Shown: positions 21,446 through 33,110 of the stretch, one piece after another | Position numbering within the stretch: position 1 is the first letter of the stretch | How the letters are laid out: each line of letters begins with the position of its first letter | Assembly (NCBI RefSeq): GCF_016595675.1 | Contig: NZ_JAENJH010000010.1 | Location: forward strand, 124,001 to 188,000 | From: Prauserella cavernicola | Lineage (GTDB): Bacteria; Actinomycetota; Actinomycetes; Mycobacteriales; Pseudonocardiaceae | Length of the DNA: 64,000 nucleotides | Direction: 5' to 3' | The notes under the pieces: model-generated | Databases searched by the model: none | Told to the model about the DNA's origin: nothing | What the model saw: only the letters and a program-made list of their open reading frames with translations | Made by a program: the position numbers and the translations under genes

Positions 21446-21861
21446 CGTCCGGCGGGCGCGGGCGAGGAGTCCCGCTGCTCCGGGATGGGCAGCAGGGCGA
21501 CGCGCTGGCCGGACAGCCGGGCGATCCGCACGTGGATGCCGTTGTCGAAGGCATAACGCAACGCCAGCACGTGCTGGAAGGCAGGGCGATCGTGATGATC
21601 GAGCGGACGGGCCAGCCCGACCCCGGTGACCGTCCAGCTGGAGTGCTCACCCGCGAAGGAGATCGTCACGGGCCTTCCCGTGGCGGCGCGGGTGAGCGTG
21701 GGATCGATGCCGGTGGGCACCAGCACGTCGCCACCGTCCTGCACGAAGCAGGCGAGTGGCACGGGAGTCTCCCCGTCGACCGCGACCATCGCCGTGTGGC
21801 TGTGGCCGTGTGCGCAGACGAGTCGGAGGCAGTCGGAATGGGTCAGCTCGAGCGCGTCCAC
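21400..21861 (-). CDS. pyridoxamine 5'-phosphate oxidase-like (split-barrel) protein
   Basis: 153 aa from GTG at 21861, preceded by AAGGAG at a good distance. The pattern of short strands (SDCLRLVCAHGHSHTAMVAV, GGDVLVPTGIDP, GRPVTISFAGEHSSWTVTGV) fits the flavin- or F420-binding split-barrel family common in actinomycetes. No specific substrate residues can be assigned, and the C-terminal 20 residues are disordered. It overlaps the convergent CBS-BON gene. A cofactor-independent role cannot be excluded. Confidence 0.6.
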   Translation of the reverse strand: MDALELTHSDCLRLVCAHGHSHTAMVAVDGETPVPLACFVQDGGDVLVPTGIDPTLTRAATGRPVTISFAGEHSSWTVTGVGLARPLDHHDRPAFQHVLALRYAFDNGIHVRIARLSGQRVALLPIPEQRDSSPAPAGRQRRASPDASSSTTR

Positions 21862-22064
21862 AACCGCTCCTTCAGCCGTGCGAGCTTGCTGAAACGGCGG
21901 TCGCACGGGCGGCCGCCTGCCCTCCCCCGGCGGGACGGGAAAACCTTGGCAAAGGTTTCACCGCGGTCGCCGCAGGCTTCACAATTCCTTAGTACGCCAG
22001 GAGAATTGATTCGTCCAGGCCTCGAGTCCGATTCGGAACACGGGCCACGACCCGGAGGTGGCAC

Positions 22065-22985
22065 ATGTCGATCACGGAGAGCCGCAGCGGTGTGTTGCCT
22101 GTTCGCACCGAGTTCACCTTGGTGTGGCGTGGATACGATCGCGGCCGCGTCAACAAGTACGTGCGGGCGGTGGAGGAAGAGCTGCGCTTGCTCGCCGCCG
22201 ACCGCGACTCGGCCGCCGACACCGCCGAACGGCTGGCGGATGATCTGGATGCCGCCCGATCCGAGAACGACGAGTTACAGCAACGTCTCGAACGGGTGAT
22301 GCGCACACCGATCGAGTCGGACGGACTGTCGGAACGACTGCTGGGCATGGTCGATCTCGCCCACGCCGAAGCCGACGAGATCATCGAGCACGCCCGTACG
22401 GAGGCCGAGCAGAGCTGGGCCCGCGCGCACGAGGCCGCGGAACGGTTGCGGGAGCGCTACGACCGGATGCTGGTCGACCTGGACGAGCGCCGGGAGCAGA
22501 TGGAGACCGAGCACCGCGAGCTGATGACCACGGCCCGCGCCGACATCGAGGCGATGACCGAGAGGGCGCAGCAGCACCGCAGGGAGCTCGACGAGCGGGC
22601 CGCGCGCAGGAGGCAGGAGGCCGAGCGCGAGTTCGCGGCCGCGATGCTGCGCCAGCGCGAGGAGACCTCGCGGTTGATCGAGGAACGCGACGCCGCGGCG
22701 AAGGCCGAGGCGGAGCGGTTGGTGGCCGACGCGACCGAGCGGGCGCGGGAGTGCGACGCGCTCCGGCGCCGCATCGCCGAGGAGCTGCGCACGGCCCGCG
22801 AGGTGCTGGCGGCGGCGATCCCGCTGACCGAGCCGCTGGAGGGCGAGGACGAGGTGAGGGCGACGGCGGCACCGGAGCCCGATCCGGAGTCGCGGCGACC
22901 CTCGCCCGAACCGAGGGCGCCGTCGACGCTGCCCGAGCAGCGCGACATCTCGCCACCGGTGATCCAGCCGGCCGCGGGATCCTGA
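22065..22985 (+). CDS. DivIVA/Wag31-like coiled-coil protein
   Basis: 306 aa. The N-terminus has a DivIVA-like segment (FTLVWRGYDRGRVNKYVRAV, about 18-37), the membrane-curvature-binding motif of the family, followed by coiled coil from about 40 to 255 and a Pro/Glu-rich tail. The coil has long Ala/Glu/Arg heptads (RARRRQEAEREFAAAMLRQR). Such proteins act at cell poles or septa in actinomycetes. It is not the canonical Wag31, lacking the conserved LTPxDV start. An inverted repeat, AAACCTT/AAGGTTT (21941-21958), lies in the divergent upstream region. Confidence 0.75.
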   Translation: MSITESRSGVLPVRTEFTLVWRGYDRGRVNKYVRAVEEELRLLAADRDSAADTAERLADDLDAARSENDELQQRLERVMRTPIESDGLSERLLGMVDLAHAEADEIIEHARTEAEQSWARAHEAAERLRERYDRMLVDLDERREQMETEHRELMTTARADIEAMTERAQQHRRELDERAARRRQEAEREFAAAMLRQREETSRLIEERDAAAKAEAERLVADATERARECDALRRRIAEELRTAREVLAAAIPLTEPLEGEDEVRATAAPEPDPESRRPSPEPRAPSTLPEQRDISPPVIQPAAGS

Positions 22986-23130
22986 GCGCGACCGGGCGCT
23001 CGTGGGCACAGGTGACGTGCCCGCTCCTCCGTCCCGGTGGTCACGTCGCGCCTCTCTTGCAAACGATGATCATCACCAGTAGCACTGGAAGTGCTGGTTA
23101 TCCCACTGCTGAGAGGCTGGAGGCCGACTG

Positions 23131-23523
23131 ATGTCGCTGAACGTGCCCACCGAGCTGCTGGACCGCGCCGAACGAGGCGAGGTGACCGACGCCGAGTTCG
23201 TCGCCTGTGTGCGCGAGTCGCTGCCCTACGCGTGGCAGGTGGTCTCGGGCGTGGTCGCGGATCTCGAGACCGGCAGGGAGCCCTTCGCCGACGACTCCAC
23301 GCCGCCGCCGAGCGAGGCCGAGCGCGGTCAGCTGCTGCGTGCGCTGGCCTCCGACTCGATCCGCGGCGGACTGGAGCGGCACTTCGGTGTGAAGCTCGCC
23401 TTCCAGAACTGCCACCGCGTGGGCGCGTTCCGGCCCGCCGCCGTGGACAGTGCCGACTACCGCGACTTCATCTCCGTCCGTGGTCAGCTGCTCAACCAGA
23501 GCCCCGAGCTGCGCGACTGCTAG
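23131..23523 (+). CDS. SCO5389-family protein
   Basis: 130 aa, all-soluble, with the conserved features of the small actinobacterial SCO5389 family: SLPYAWQVVSGVVADL, TPPPSEAERGQLLRALASDS, GGLERHFGVKLAFQNCHRVG and the C-terminal LLNQSPELRDC. The function is unknown. The ATG lies 9 nt after GAGAGGCTGGAGG. The stop is shared (4 bp) with the convergent flavin oxidoreductase gene. Confidence 0.75.
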   Translation: MSLNVPTELLDRAERGEVTDAEFVACVRESLPYAWQVVSGVVADLETGREPFADDSTPPPSEAERGQLLRALASDSIRGGLERHFGVKLAFQNCHRVGAFRPAAVDSADYRDFISVRGQLLNQSPELRDC

Positions 23524-24549
23524 ACCCGATCCTCGGGACCGCGGCTCCCGCGCAGCGCGGGCAGCACCTCCGCGCCGAGTCGCGCGATGGTGTCCAGCGT
23601 GCGCTCGCGGGAGCCGCAGCCCTCGACCATCAGGATCACGTGCTCGATGCCCGTGCGTTCGACGCTCTCGCGCAGGCGGGCTGTGCAGTGGGCGGGGCTG
23701 CCCACCGGATGCAGTGAGCACAGCAGGTCCGTGTAGGCGTGCGGGTCCCGGCGGGTGCGCGGCCGGTCGTCGACGGGGACGTAGCCAGCCAGTCCCTCGG
23801 TGAGCCAGCCCCGGCATCGCCTCCCTCAGCTCCCGTCGTGCCCGCTCACGGTCGTCGGCGACGTGACAGAGCATCGCCGAGACGTGCGGCACACCCGTGG
23901 GGTCGCGGCCCGCGTCGGCCGCCGCCCGTTCGTAGGTCCGCACCAGCGCCGCCTTCTCGTCGTCGCCCGCGTGCAGGCCCAGCAGCATCGGCAGACCACG
24001 CACCGCCGCGAGCTCGGCCGTCGGGCGGGAGGTGCACGCCACCGTCACCGGCGGCGGCACCGGGAGCCGCGGCACCATCGGCACCTCCCTGAACGCGAAC
24101 CGCGCGCCGTCGGCGCTCACCCGCTCGTCACGGAGGCACCGCAGCAGCAGGTCCAGGCTCTCCTCGAACCCGTGCTCGTAGCGGTCGAGACCGGTGCCGA
24201 ACACCTCGAGGTCCACCCACGGCCCGCCCCGGCCGACGCCCAGGTGGAAGCGTCCGCCGGAGAGCCGGTCCAGCAGCGCGACCTGTTCGGCGAGCGCCAC
24301 CGGATGCGCCGTCGACAGCACGCTCACGCCGGTGCCGAGCGTGATCCTGCTGGTGGCGCCCAGTGCGTGTGCGGCGAACGTCACGGCCGAGGGGCACACG
24401 CCGTAGGACATGAAGTGGTGCTCGGCGATCCACGCGTCGTCGAAGCCCGCGTCCTCGGCCGCGCGCACCGCCTCCGCGGACCGCAGCAGCGCCTCGGTGT
24501 CGTCCTGACCGGGGAACCGGCCTGCCAGCGTGAAAATCCCGAACCTCAC
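23520..24549 (-). pseudogene. LLM-class flavin-dependent oxidoreductase, frameshifted
   Basis: Starting at GTG 24549, the protein is a luciferase-like (LLM) monooxygenase: VRFGIFTLAGRFPGQDDTEA, DAWIAEHHFMSYGVCPSAVT, GTGVSVLSTAHPVALAEQVA, GGRFHLGVGRGGPWVDLEVF. The frame breaks after REAMPG; the remainder (LTEGLAGYVPVDDRP to the C-terminal LGAEVLPALRGSRGPEDRV) is in the next frame and ends at 23520. Removing one base from the CCCC run at 23809-23812 restores a continuous protein of about 342 aa, a normal length. It is therefore either a recent +1 frameshift mutation or a sequencing error. TAACGT lies 7 nt before the start, mirrored by the same box for the divergent P450. Confidence 0.8.
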
Positions 24550-24556
24550 CCCGAGG

Positions 24557-24643
24557 ACGTTACCGACGTCCGAAATGGACGGCGTGGAACAGCTCTCATG
24601 GGGGCCGAGGCGGCTGCGGCCATTACTGAGCGGTTGGTAACGT
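24557..24643. promoter_or_regulatory. divergent leaderless promoters for the flavin oxidoreductase and P450
   Basis: The same -10 box, TAACGT, occurs on each strand: 24562-24557 (minus), 7 nt before the GTG at 24549, and 24638-24643 (plus), 7 nt before the GTG at 24651. Neither start has a ribosome binding site. The symmetry suggests co-regulation of the two oxidative enzymes. Confidence 0.55.
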
Positions 24644-24650
24644 CGGATTT

Positions 24651-25922
24651 GTGGGGAGTCTCCGTACACGCATCGTTTCGTGGGCCACGCGCAGGTACCT
24701 GGCCAGAGTGCAGAAAAAGGGCCTCGACCTGTCGAAGCTCTCGGTCCTGCCCGACGCGGCGCTCATGCCGCTCAAGCGCGACGGGCTCGACCCCGTCAGG
24801 GAGCTGGACCGGGCGAGGGAGGACACCCCCGTCACCAAGCTGCCGGTGCCGTTCGGCCTGAACGTCTGGCTGGTCAGCGGCTACGAGGAGGCCAAGGCCG
24901 TGCTGGGCGACGCCAAGTCGTTCAGCAACGACTTCGAGCACCTCGTCGGCAAGGCCGAGGGCGCGGACGAGAACCCCGGCGGCCTCGGGTTCGCAGACCC
25001 GCCCGTGCACACCCGCCTGCGCAAGCTGCTGACGCCGGAGTTCACGATGCGGCGCCTGTCACGGCTGCGGCCCGGCATCGACGCGATCGTCACCGAGCGG
25101 CTCGAGCACATGGCGAAGGCCGAAGGCCCCGTGGACCTCGTCGAGGAGTTCGCGCTGCCGATCCCGTCGCTGGTGATCTGCGAGCTGCTCGGCGTGCCCT
25201 ACGAGGAGCGGGACGCCTTCCAGCACCTGGCCGTCGCCCGGTTCGACCTCTTCGGCGGTGCCGGCGCCTCGCTCGGGGCGATCTCCGAGTCGCTGGACTA
25301 CCTGCTCGGCGTGGTCCGCGCGCAGCGCGAGAACCCCGGCGACGGGCTGCTCGGCATGATCATCACCGAGCACGGCGACGAGGTCGACGACCGCGAGCTG
25401 GCCGGTCTCGCCGACGGCGTGCTCACCGGCGGCTTCGAGACCACGGCGAGCATGCTCGCGCTGGGCGCGCTGGTGCTGCTGCAGGACAACGAGGCGTTCG
25501 CCAAGGTGCGCGACGACGACGAGTACGTCAGCGGGTTCGTGGAGGAACTGCTGCGCTACCTCACCGTGGTGCAGGTGGCGTTCCCCCGCTTCGCGCGCGA
25601 GGACGTGACGATCGGCGGCGAGACCATCAAGCAGGGCGACATGGTGGTGGTGTCGCTGAGCGGCGCCAACCGCGACGACCTGCTCGGCCATGCGATGGGC
25701 GGCTTCGACGGCACGCGCGTGCCCACGAAGCACCTGGCGTTCGGTCACGGCGTGCACCGCTGCATCGGCGCGGAGCTGGCGCGCATGGAGCTGCGGCAGG
25801 CCTATCCCGCGCTGGTGCGCCGGTTCCCGGACATGCGCCTCGCCTGCGACGCCGACGAACTGGACTTCCGCAAGGTCTCGATCGTCTACGGCGTCGAGCA
25901 CCTGCCCGTCACCCTCCGCTAG
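24651..25922 (+). CDS. cytochrome P450
   Basis: 423 aa, class I bacterial P450 without fused reductase. The heme-thiolate loop is FGHGVHRCIGAELARMEL with Cys371; the K-helix ExxR is EELLR; the I-helix reads GGFETTAS, with Glu in place of the commoner Asp of the proton relay; the C-helix segment is FADPPVHTRLRKLL. The N-terminal 40 residues are basic and amphipathic rather than a membrane anchor. No ferredoxin or ferredoxin reductase gene is near, so electrons come from elsewhere. Divergent from a flavin oxidoreductase with a matching promoter. The substrate cannot be predicted. GTG start is probably leaderless. Confidence 0.92.
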   Translation: MGSLRTRIVSWATRRYLARVQKKGLDLSKLSVLPDAALMPLKRDGLDPVRELDRAREDTPVTKLPVPFGLNVWLVSGYEEAKAVLGDAKSFSNDFEHLVGKAEGADENPGGLGFADPPVHTRLRKLLTPEFTMRRLSRLRPGIDAIVTERLEHMAKAEGPVDLVEEFALPIPSLVICELLGVPYEERDAFQHLAVARFDLFGGAGASLGAISESLDYLLGVVRAQRENPGDGLLGMIITEHGDEVDDRELAGLADGVLTGGFETTASMLALGALVLLQDNEAFAKVRDDDEYVSGFVEELLRYLTVVQVAFPRFAREDVTIGGETIKQGDMVVVSLSGANRDDLLGHAMGGFDGTRVPTKHLAFGHGVHRCIGAELARMELRQAYPALVRRFPDMRLACDADELDFRKVSIVYGVEHLPVTLR

Positions 25923-25946
25923 CGCTCGGTGGCAGGGGGCCACTGA

Positions 25947-27692
<1,746 letters not shown>

Positions 27693-27772
27693 CGACCCCG
27701 GCGGCCCGCGACGGGACGTCGCGTAGCGTGGCAGTCCGCTGGGTATCGGTGAGCAACGAAGGGATCTGCCCG

Positions 27773-28603
27773 ATGCGGTTGAACGACGTCGCGTCCGCTC
27801 GCACTCTGCTGTTCGTGCCGGGCCACCGGCCCGACCGGTTCGCGAAGGCGGCGGCAGCGGGTGCCGACGGTGTGGTGCTCGACCTCGAGGACGCCGTCGC
27901 CGCGGAGGACAAGGACACCGCGCGCGAGCACGTCCGGACCTGGCTCGCCGAGGGCAACCAGGCCGTCGTCCGGGTCAACGCCGCCGACACCGAGCACCAC
28001 GACGCCGACCTCGCGGCACTCGGCGGACTCGCCACCGTGGTGATGCTGCCCAAGGCGGAGCACGCGCGCGACGTCACCGCCGCGGCGGCCGTGCTCGGCT
28101 CGGGCACCGGTGTCGTGCCGCTGATCGAGACCGCGGACGGCGTGTTGAGGGCCCGCGAGATCTGTGCCGCGCCCGCCGCGGTGCGGCCCGCGTTCGGCAG
28201 CATCGACCTGGCAGCGCAGCTCGGTGTCGATCCCGACTCCCACACCGCGCTGGCCACGGCTCGTTCCACGCTCGTGCTCGCCGCGGCCGGTGCCGGATGC
28301 GCCCCGCCGCTGGACGGGGTCACCGCCGCGATCGGTGACGAGGCCAGGCTGGTGGCCGACACCGAGCACGCCGTCGCGCTGGGCTTCACCGGCAAGCTCT
28401 GCGTGCACCCGCGCCAGGTGGCCGCCGTGCACGCGGCGCTCGAGCCCTCGGCGGACGAGCTGCGCTGGGCCAGGGGTGTGCTGGCCGTGGCGACCACGGA
28501 CGGCGCGGTGGGTGTGTTCGAGTCAACGATGGTCGACCGTCCGGTGGTGCTGCGCGCGGAGCGGCTGCTGAGCAGGGCCGGCCTGTCCGGCGCGCCCGCC
28601 TAG
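27773..28603 (+). CDS. HpcH/HpaI aldolase family CoA ester lyase (CitE-like)
   Basis: 276 aa from ATG 27773 (GAAGGG 10 nt upstream; a GTG at 27728 would add 15 residues). The CitE-like barrel is clear: SARTLLFVPGHRPDRFAKAA, GVVLDLEDAVAAEDKDTARE with the metal-binding Glu/Asp, VVRVNAADTEHHDADL, PLIETADGVLRAREI, AFGSIDLAAQLGVD and GFTGKLCVHPRQVAAVHAAL. Relatives cleave citramalyl-, malyl- or citryl-CoA. Without other pathway genes nearby, the exact substrate stays open. Confidence 0.85.
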   Translation: MRLNDVASARTLLFVPGHRPDRFAKAAAAGADGVVLDLEDAVAAEDKDTAREHVRTWLAEGNQAVVRVNAADTEHHDADLAALGGLATVVMLPKAEHARDVTAAAAVLGSGTGVVPLIETADGVLRAREICAAPAAVRPAFGSIDLAAQLGVDPDSHTALATARSTLVLAAAGAGCAPPLDGVTAAIGDEARLVADTEHAVALGFTGKLCVHPRQVAAVHAALEPSADELRWARGVLAVATTDGAVGVFESTMVDRPVVLRAERLLSRAGLSGAPA

Positions 28604-28613
28604 ACCGGGCAGG

Positions 28614-29519
28614 CTAGCCGACGCGGCGGGCCTCGGCCTCGGTGACCGGGACCGCCGGTGCCACGCCGTGCAGCACGTGCGCGAGCACCTCGGCGCCGCG
28701 CACCACCCTCGGCCCGGGCCGGTTGAAGTAGGCGGGTCCATCGAGGATCCACACGGCGCCGTCGCGGACGGCGGGCAGTCCGGCCCAGCCCGGCAAGCCG
28801 GTGAGCAGGTCCAGCTCCGCGAGGGTGCGCTCGGGCGGGAACCCGCACGGAAGCACGAGCAGCACGTCGGGCCGCGCGTCGAGCACGTCCTGCCAGCGCA
28901 TCGGAGTGGTGTGCTCTCCCGGTTCGGCGAGCAGTGGGGTGCCGCCCGCGGCGTCGATCTGTTCGGGAACCCAGTGACCCGCGGGCCAGAGCGGGTCGAG
29001 CCATTCGATCGCCACCACCCGGGGCCTCGGCCTGCCCGCGACCCGGCCGCGCACGTCGTCGAGTCTCGCGGTCAGCGCCGCGACGCGGCCGGCGGCCACC
29101 TCGGCCGAGCCGAGCGCCTCGCCGATCGTGCGCACGGAGCCGAGTACCCCGGGCAGTGTCTTCGCCTCGAGGCTGAACACCCGTGGTCCGCTGTCGAGCA
29201 ACCGCACGGCGTCCGACACCTGTGCGTAGGACACGGCGCAGACGTCGCAGAGATCCTGTGTCAGCACGACGTCCGGCGCGAGCCGGGCCAGCAGCCCAGT
29301 GTCCACTGTGTACAGAGCGGACCCGCGATGGGCGCCGCCGACGGCGTCGGAGATCTCCCTGCTGCCGTGGCCGGTGCCGAGGTGATCGGCGGTGACGACG
29401 GGCACGGCCGCGACCTCCTCCGGCCAGTCGCACTCGTGGGTGCGGCCGACGAGGTCGGGCAGCCTGCCCAGCTCGGCGACGATGTCGGTGGCCGCGGGCA
29501 GCAGCGAGACGATCCGCAT
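28614..29519 (-). CDS. BtuF-like periplasmic-binding-fold protein without signal peptide
   Basis: 301 aa with the helical-backbone metal/cobalamin receptor fold (PF01497 type): [50 protein letters not shown] and [20 protein letters not shown]. Unlike BtuF it begins directly with the first strand and has no signal peptide or lipobox, so it should be cytoplasmic. No ABC permease or ATPase is adjacent. Homologous cytoplasmic proteins are annotated cobalamin-binding in actinobacteria; the ligand is unproven. TAGCCT (29531-29526) lies 6 nt before the ATG, indicating a leaderless mRNA. Confidence 0.75.
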   Translation of the reverse strand: MRIVSLLPAATDIVAELGRLPDLVGRTHECDWPEEVAAVPVVTADHLGTGHGSREISDAVGGAHRGSALYTVDTGLLARLAPDVVLTQDLCDVCAVSYAQVSDAVRLLDSGPRVFSLEAKTLPGVLGSVRTIGEALGSAEVAAGRVAALTARLDDVRGRVAGRPRPRVVAIEWLDPLWPAGHWVPEQIDAAGGTPLLAEPGEHTTPMRWQDVLDARPDVLLVLPCGFPPERTLAELDLLTGLPGWAGLPAVRDGAVWILDGPAYFNRPGPRVVRGAEVLAHVLHGVAPAVPVTEAEARRVG

Positions 29520-29528
29520 CCCGTCAGG

Positions 29529-30200
29529 CTAGGGGACCGGGTTCCGGGTGACGGAGTCCGAGTGTGGCCCGTCGAGCCGGTCGACGGCCTCCCGCGCCGT
29601 TCTGGCCGCGTGCTCGGCGTCCAGCGCGCGGTGCCGGTGGTCCGTGGCCTCGTCCGGCTGGTCGCACACGGCGGCCTCGCACTCGGCGACCAGCAGGTCC
29701 GCGGCGTTGGCGAACTCGACCGCGACCGAGACGAACCGGGCGCGCAGGCCCGCGACCAGGTCGTCGAGTGAGGTCTCCGGCGGATCGCGCCGCCCCTGGA
29801 CCAGCCGGGTGCGGATGTGCTCCTGGGCGATGGCGTGCTGGGCTCGTGCGTCCGCCGCCTCGGTGCGGCGCAGTGCGGCTTCGGTGCGGTCGAGCCGGTT
29901 GGAGCTGGCGTGCAACAGCGCACGGGCCCGTTCGACGGCCTCCTCGGCACGGGCCCGGCGTACGGCGGCGGTGGGCCTGCCCTCACGCGCGGTGCGATCG
30001 AGCCGCCATTCCCACTGGTCGAGCTGCTGTTCCCGGCGGTTGGCCAGACGCTCGCGCGCGTCGGCGTCGTGCTCACGGGTGTTGGCTGCCAGTTCCCGTT
30101 CGTCGGCGATCTTGTCGCGTTGGACTGCGAGGAGGTCGCGCTCGTGGGCGAGCAGCTCCCGCTCCGCCTGCTGCTCGGGCTGCCCGGAATCGGTACTCAC
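29529..30200 (-). CDS. coiled-coil protein of unknown function
   Basis: 223 aa, almost entirely helical: RELLAHERDLLAVQRDKIAD, RERLANRREQQLDQWEWRLD and AVERARALLHASSNRLDRTE. The R-E-x-x-A-x-x-R-E repeats over residues 14-60 resemble N-terminal helical linkers found in actinobacterial GGDEF and ANTAR-type signalling proteins, but no output domain follows. No signal peptide. It ends 9 bp before the BtuF-like gene on the same strand, so the two may be co-transcribed, although the latter has its own promoter box. Confidence 0.6.
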   Translation of the reverse strand: MSTDSGQPEQQAERELLAHERDLLAVQRDKIADERELAANTREHDADARERLANRREQQLDQWEWRLDRTAREGRPTAAVRRARAEEAVERARALLHASSNRLDRTEAALRRTEAADARAQHAIAQEHIRTRLVQGRRDPPETSLDDLVAGLRARFVSVAVEFANAADLLVAECEAAVCDQPDEATDHRHRALDAEHAARTAREAVDRLDGPHSDSVTRNPVP

Positions 30201-30716
30201 GGCGTCTGGCGCCCGGTCGCGGCCTTCATCGCCATTCAGGCAGTATGCGCCCGCTCGGGAACCGGCCGCAAACGTGGCCGGACGCTCACCCGGGATGCGG
30301 GATCAACTGGATCGGCCGATTCATTGTCCGAACCACGTGGTGAGTGAATTCCCGGTGTCACGGCCGGGGACTCGACAATGTTTTTCCAACAATACCGGCG
30401 GCCGAAGTTGATCATTGTTCACGATCATTGCGGCCATTTGGACGAATGGTTCCCGGGGTTTATTTACAACCGGCAATAGAATCACGTCGTCGTCTTGACA
30501 ACGGCATCCGGCTGCGGTTGTCTCCTCGTGACTGATCACGTGGGGACGTATCGCTGAGTGAGCGATCGGCGCGGGGGCCGAATCGATCGCTCGCGAAAGA
30601 ATTGTTCGGTTATTCGCGGGGCGCACCTTCACGGCAACGAATGTCCCGGTCCGGACACCGCGGCCCACGTACGCGGGGGCCGGGGCGGGGCGACGAACTG
30701 GGCGGGCCACGAAACC
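30201..30716. other. AT-richer intergenic region upstream of the conservon
   Basis: About 515 bp without a supported gene. It contains several symmetric elements: GAGCGATCG/CGATCGCTC (30560-30568 and 30584-30592), TCGCT/AGCGA (30551-30565) and a repeated GATCATTG word near 30410-30430. TTGACA at 30495-30500 is a possible -35 for cvnA, but the -10 is weak. It likely holds divergent promoters and regulator sites for the conservon. Confidence 0.4.
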
Positions 30717-33110
30717 ATGGACGAGACAGCGCAGGCACCGGGTCGCCAGACCGGTGCGCCGTGGCATCCGAAGGCATGGAGTCTGCGCACCAAGATCTCG
30801 GTGGTGCTGTTGCTGCCCGTGGTGGTGGCCCTAGTGCTGGCGGGCGTCCGCGTGCAGACAGGACTGGACCAGGCCAGCAGGCTCAGCGCCGTGCGCGACC
30901 GGCTGCCCGTGCTCAACGGCACGATCGAACTGTCCCGGCTCGTGGCCGACGAGATGGTGACCGCCACGACCCAGCCCGGCAGCGGGGCGCTGCGCGCGAT
31001 GGTCGACGAGGTGGACGCCGCGGTCGTCGCGGTGCAGCGGGACGCCGATTTCGCCGGTCTGCCAACGGAAACCGGGCGCGAGCTCAACACCGCGCTCGGC
31101 TGGCTCAGCGGGCTGCGCACCGGCGTCGCCGACCCGATCGCGCTGACCGAGGGCTACCGCGAGGTGGTGCTGACCCTCAGCGAGCTGGTGCCGGGCCTGA
31201 TCTCCGACGCGGGCAGCAGCGATCTCGACGCCACGGCGGCCACCACGCGCTCGATGATGCAGCTGCGGATGAACCTGGCCGTCGAGGAGGCGCTGCTCAA
31301 CTCGGGTGGCGACCGGACCACCCTGGCGGCGGCCAACCGGGTAGCCGCCGAGGAAGCCGTGCTGAGCGCACAGATCCAGCGCGCGATGTCCGATGAGGAC
31401 GCTGAGCGGTTCCAGTCGGTGGTGGCCTCGGCCTCGGCGCGGCAGGGCGCGCTGCGCAACGCGCTCACCGGTGTCCGCGTCGCCGACCTGTCCGCGCTGG
31501 TGACCCCGCTGGCGCGGGAGGCCGAGGCGATCGACGTCCTGGTCACCGGTCTCGCGGGCTCGCTGACGGGGACGGTCACGGAGCGGACCAACGAGGCCAG
31601 GTCGGACGCCCTGCGCGACACCGCGCTGGTGATGGCGGCACTGCTCGGTGCGCTCGCCATCGCGCTGCTGGTGGCGCGTTCGCTCGTGCGGCCGGTGCGC
31701 GCGCTGCACGCCGCCGCGCTCGACGCGGCCCGGCGCACGCTGCCCGCGACGATCGGAAGGGTGCGCGCGGGCGAGCACGTCTCGTGGCGCACCGTGGAGC
31801 CCGTTCCGGTCGACGGTGACGAGGAGATCGGCCAGCTCGCCCGCGCCTTCGACGACATGCGGCGCCAGGCCGTGCTGCTGGCAGGAGAACAGGCCGAGCT
31901 GCGCAAGCAGGTCAGCGAGATGTTCATGACCCTGTCGCGGCGCAGCCAGTCGCTGGTGGAGCTGCAGCTCGGCGTCATCGAGGACCTGGAGGCCGAGGAA
32001 CGGGACCCGGCGCGGCTGGAGGAACTGTTCCGGCTCGACCACCTCGCCACCCGGCTGCGCCGCAACGGCGAGAACCTCCAGGTGCTCGCGGGCGGCACCC
32101 CGTCGAGGCGCGACCTCGGTCCCGTCTCGACGATCGAGGTGCTGCGCGGCGCGACCTCCGAGGTCAAGGACTACCGCCGGGTCACTGTGGTCAACGCACC
32201 CAACTGCTCGGTGCGCTCGCACGTGGCCGCCGACGTGGTGCACATTCTCGCCGAGCTGCTGGAGAACGCGATCCGCTTCTCACCGCCGGACGAGAAGGTG
32301 GTGCTCACCGCCGATCGAGGCTCCGACGGCGGACTGCTGGTGGAGGTGGTGGACCGCGGGCTCGGGATGGCGGCCGACGACCTCGCCGACGCCAACCGCA
32401 GGCTCGCCTCCGGCGACACCGTGAGCCCCGAGACCGCGAGGCGGATGGGCCTGTTCGTGGTGGGCAGGCTCGCCGCGCCGCACGGCGTCACGGTGCGGCT
32501 GCGGACGACGCAGGGCACGTCGGGCGCCGCCGGCATCACCGCGAGCGTGCACGTGCCTGGCGAACTCGTGCTCGCCGACGGAGGGCAGGCCGCGCCACCG
32601 CGCCGTGAGCTCGCGCCCGCGGTCAACGGCGCCCGCCCGGCTCAGCTCGCGCCCGCCGTCAACGGCGCCCGCCCCGCCGCGCCGGGCTCGCCGATCACCG
32701 AACTGGCGCTCGGCCGCAGCAGACCGGTCGCACCGCCCGCGCGCACGCCGATCTACGAGAACCTCGTGTCGAACTGGTTCACCGAGACCTCCGCGGAGCA
32801 GGCGTCGCGAGCGCAGACCACTGACTGGGTGAGCCCTGCCGACGAGACTCGCCGCGCCGCGGAGAGCGCGATCGAGCCGTCGTCGTCGCCCGCGCTCACC
32901 CCCGCCGGGCTGCCGACCAGACGGCCGGGCGCCCAGCTCGCGCCCGGTGCGGCCGCGCCCCGCGGGCGCACGGGCCCGGCGACGGGTTTCCGCGATCCCG
33001 ACGCCGTGCGCAACAACCTCTCGCGGCACTACAACGGCATGCGCGCGGCCAGGCGTCGCGCGGACACCGAACCCGGCACGGCCGACCAGGGGAAGGCGGA
33101 CCCACGATGA
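30717..33110 (+). CDS. cvnA: conservon sensor-like histidine kinase (CvnA type)
   Basis: 797 aa from ATG 30717. Membrane helix about 26-47 ([20 protein letters not shown]), an extracytoplasmic helical sensor about 50-300 of the nitrate/nitrite-sensing type, second helix about 303-325, HAMP about 325-400, then a long helix and an ATPase domain about 490-620 ([43 protein letters not shown]). The C-terminal 180 residues are Pro/Ala-rich and disordered, with a twice-repeated [11 protein letters not shown]-like unit. CvnA proteins work upstream of a roadblock/GTPase module at the membrane, rather than with a classical response regulator. The stop overlaps the next start (ATGA). Confidence 0.9.
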   Translation: MDETAQAPGRQTGAPWHPKAWSLRTKISVVLLLPVVVALVLAGVRVQTGLDQASRLSAVRDRLPVLNGTIELSRLVADEMVTATTQPGSGALRAMVDEVDAAVVAVQRDADFAGLPTETGRELNTALGWLSGLRTGVADPIALTEGYREVVLTLSELVPGLISDAGSSDLDATAATTRSMMQLRMNLAVEEALLNSGGDRTTLAAANRVAAEEAVLSAQIQRAMSDEDAERFQSVVASASARQGALRNALTGVRVADLSALVTPLAREAEAIDVLVTGLAGSLTGTVTERTNEARSDALRDTALVMAALLGALAIALLVARSLVRPVRALHAAALDAARRTLPATIGRVRAGEHVSWRTVEPVPVDGDEEIGQLARAFDDMRRQAVLLAGEQAELRKQVSEMFMTLSRRSQSLVELQLGVIEDLEAEERDPARLEELFRLDHLATRLRRNGENLQVLAGGTPSRRDLGPVSTIEVLRGATSEVKDYRRVTVVNAPNCSVRSHVAADVVHILAELLENAIRFSPPDEKVVLTADRGSDGGLLVEVVDRGLGMAADDLADANRRLASGDTVSPETARRMGLFVVGRLAAPHGVTVRLRTTQGTSGAAGITASVHVPGELVLADGGQAAPPRRELAPAVNGARPAQLAPAVNGARPAAPGSPITELALGRSRPVAPPARTPIYENLVSNWFTETSAEQASRAQTTDWVSPADETRRAAESAIEPSSSPALTPAGLPTRRPGAQLAPGAAAPRGRTGPATGFRDPDAVRNNLSRHYNGMRAARRRADTEPGTADQGKADPR

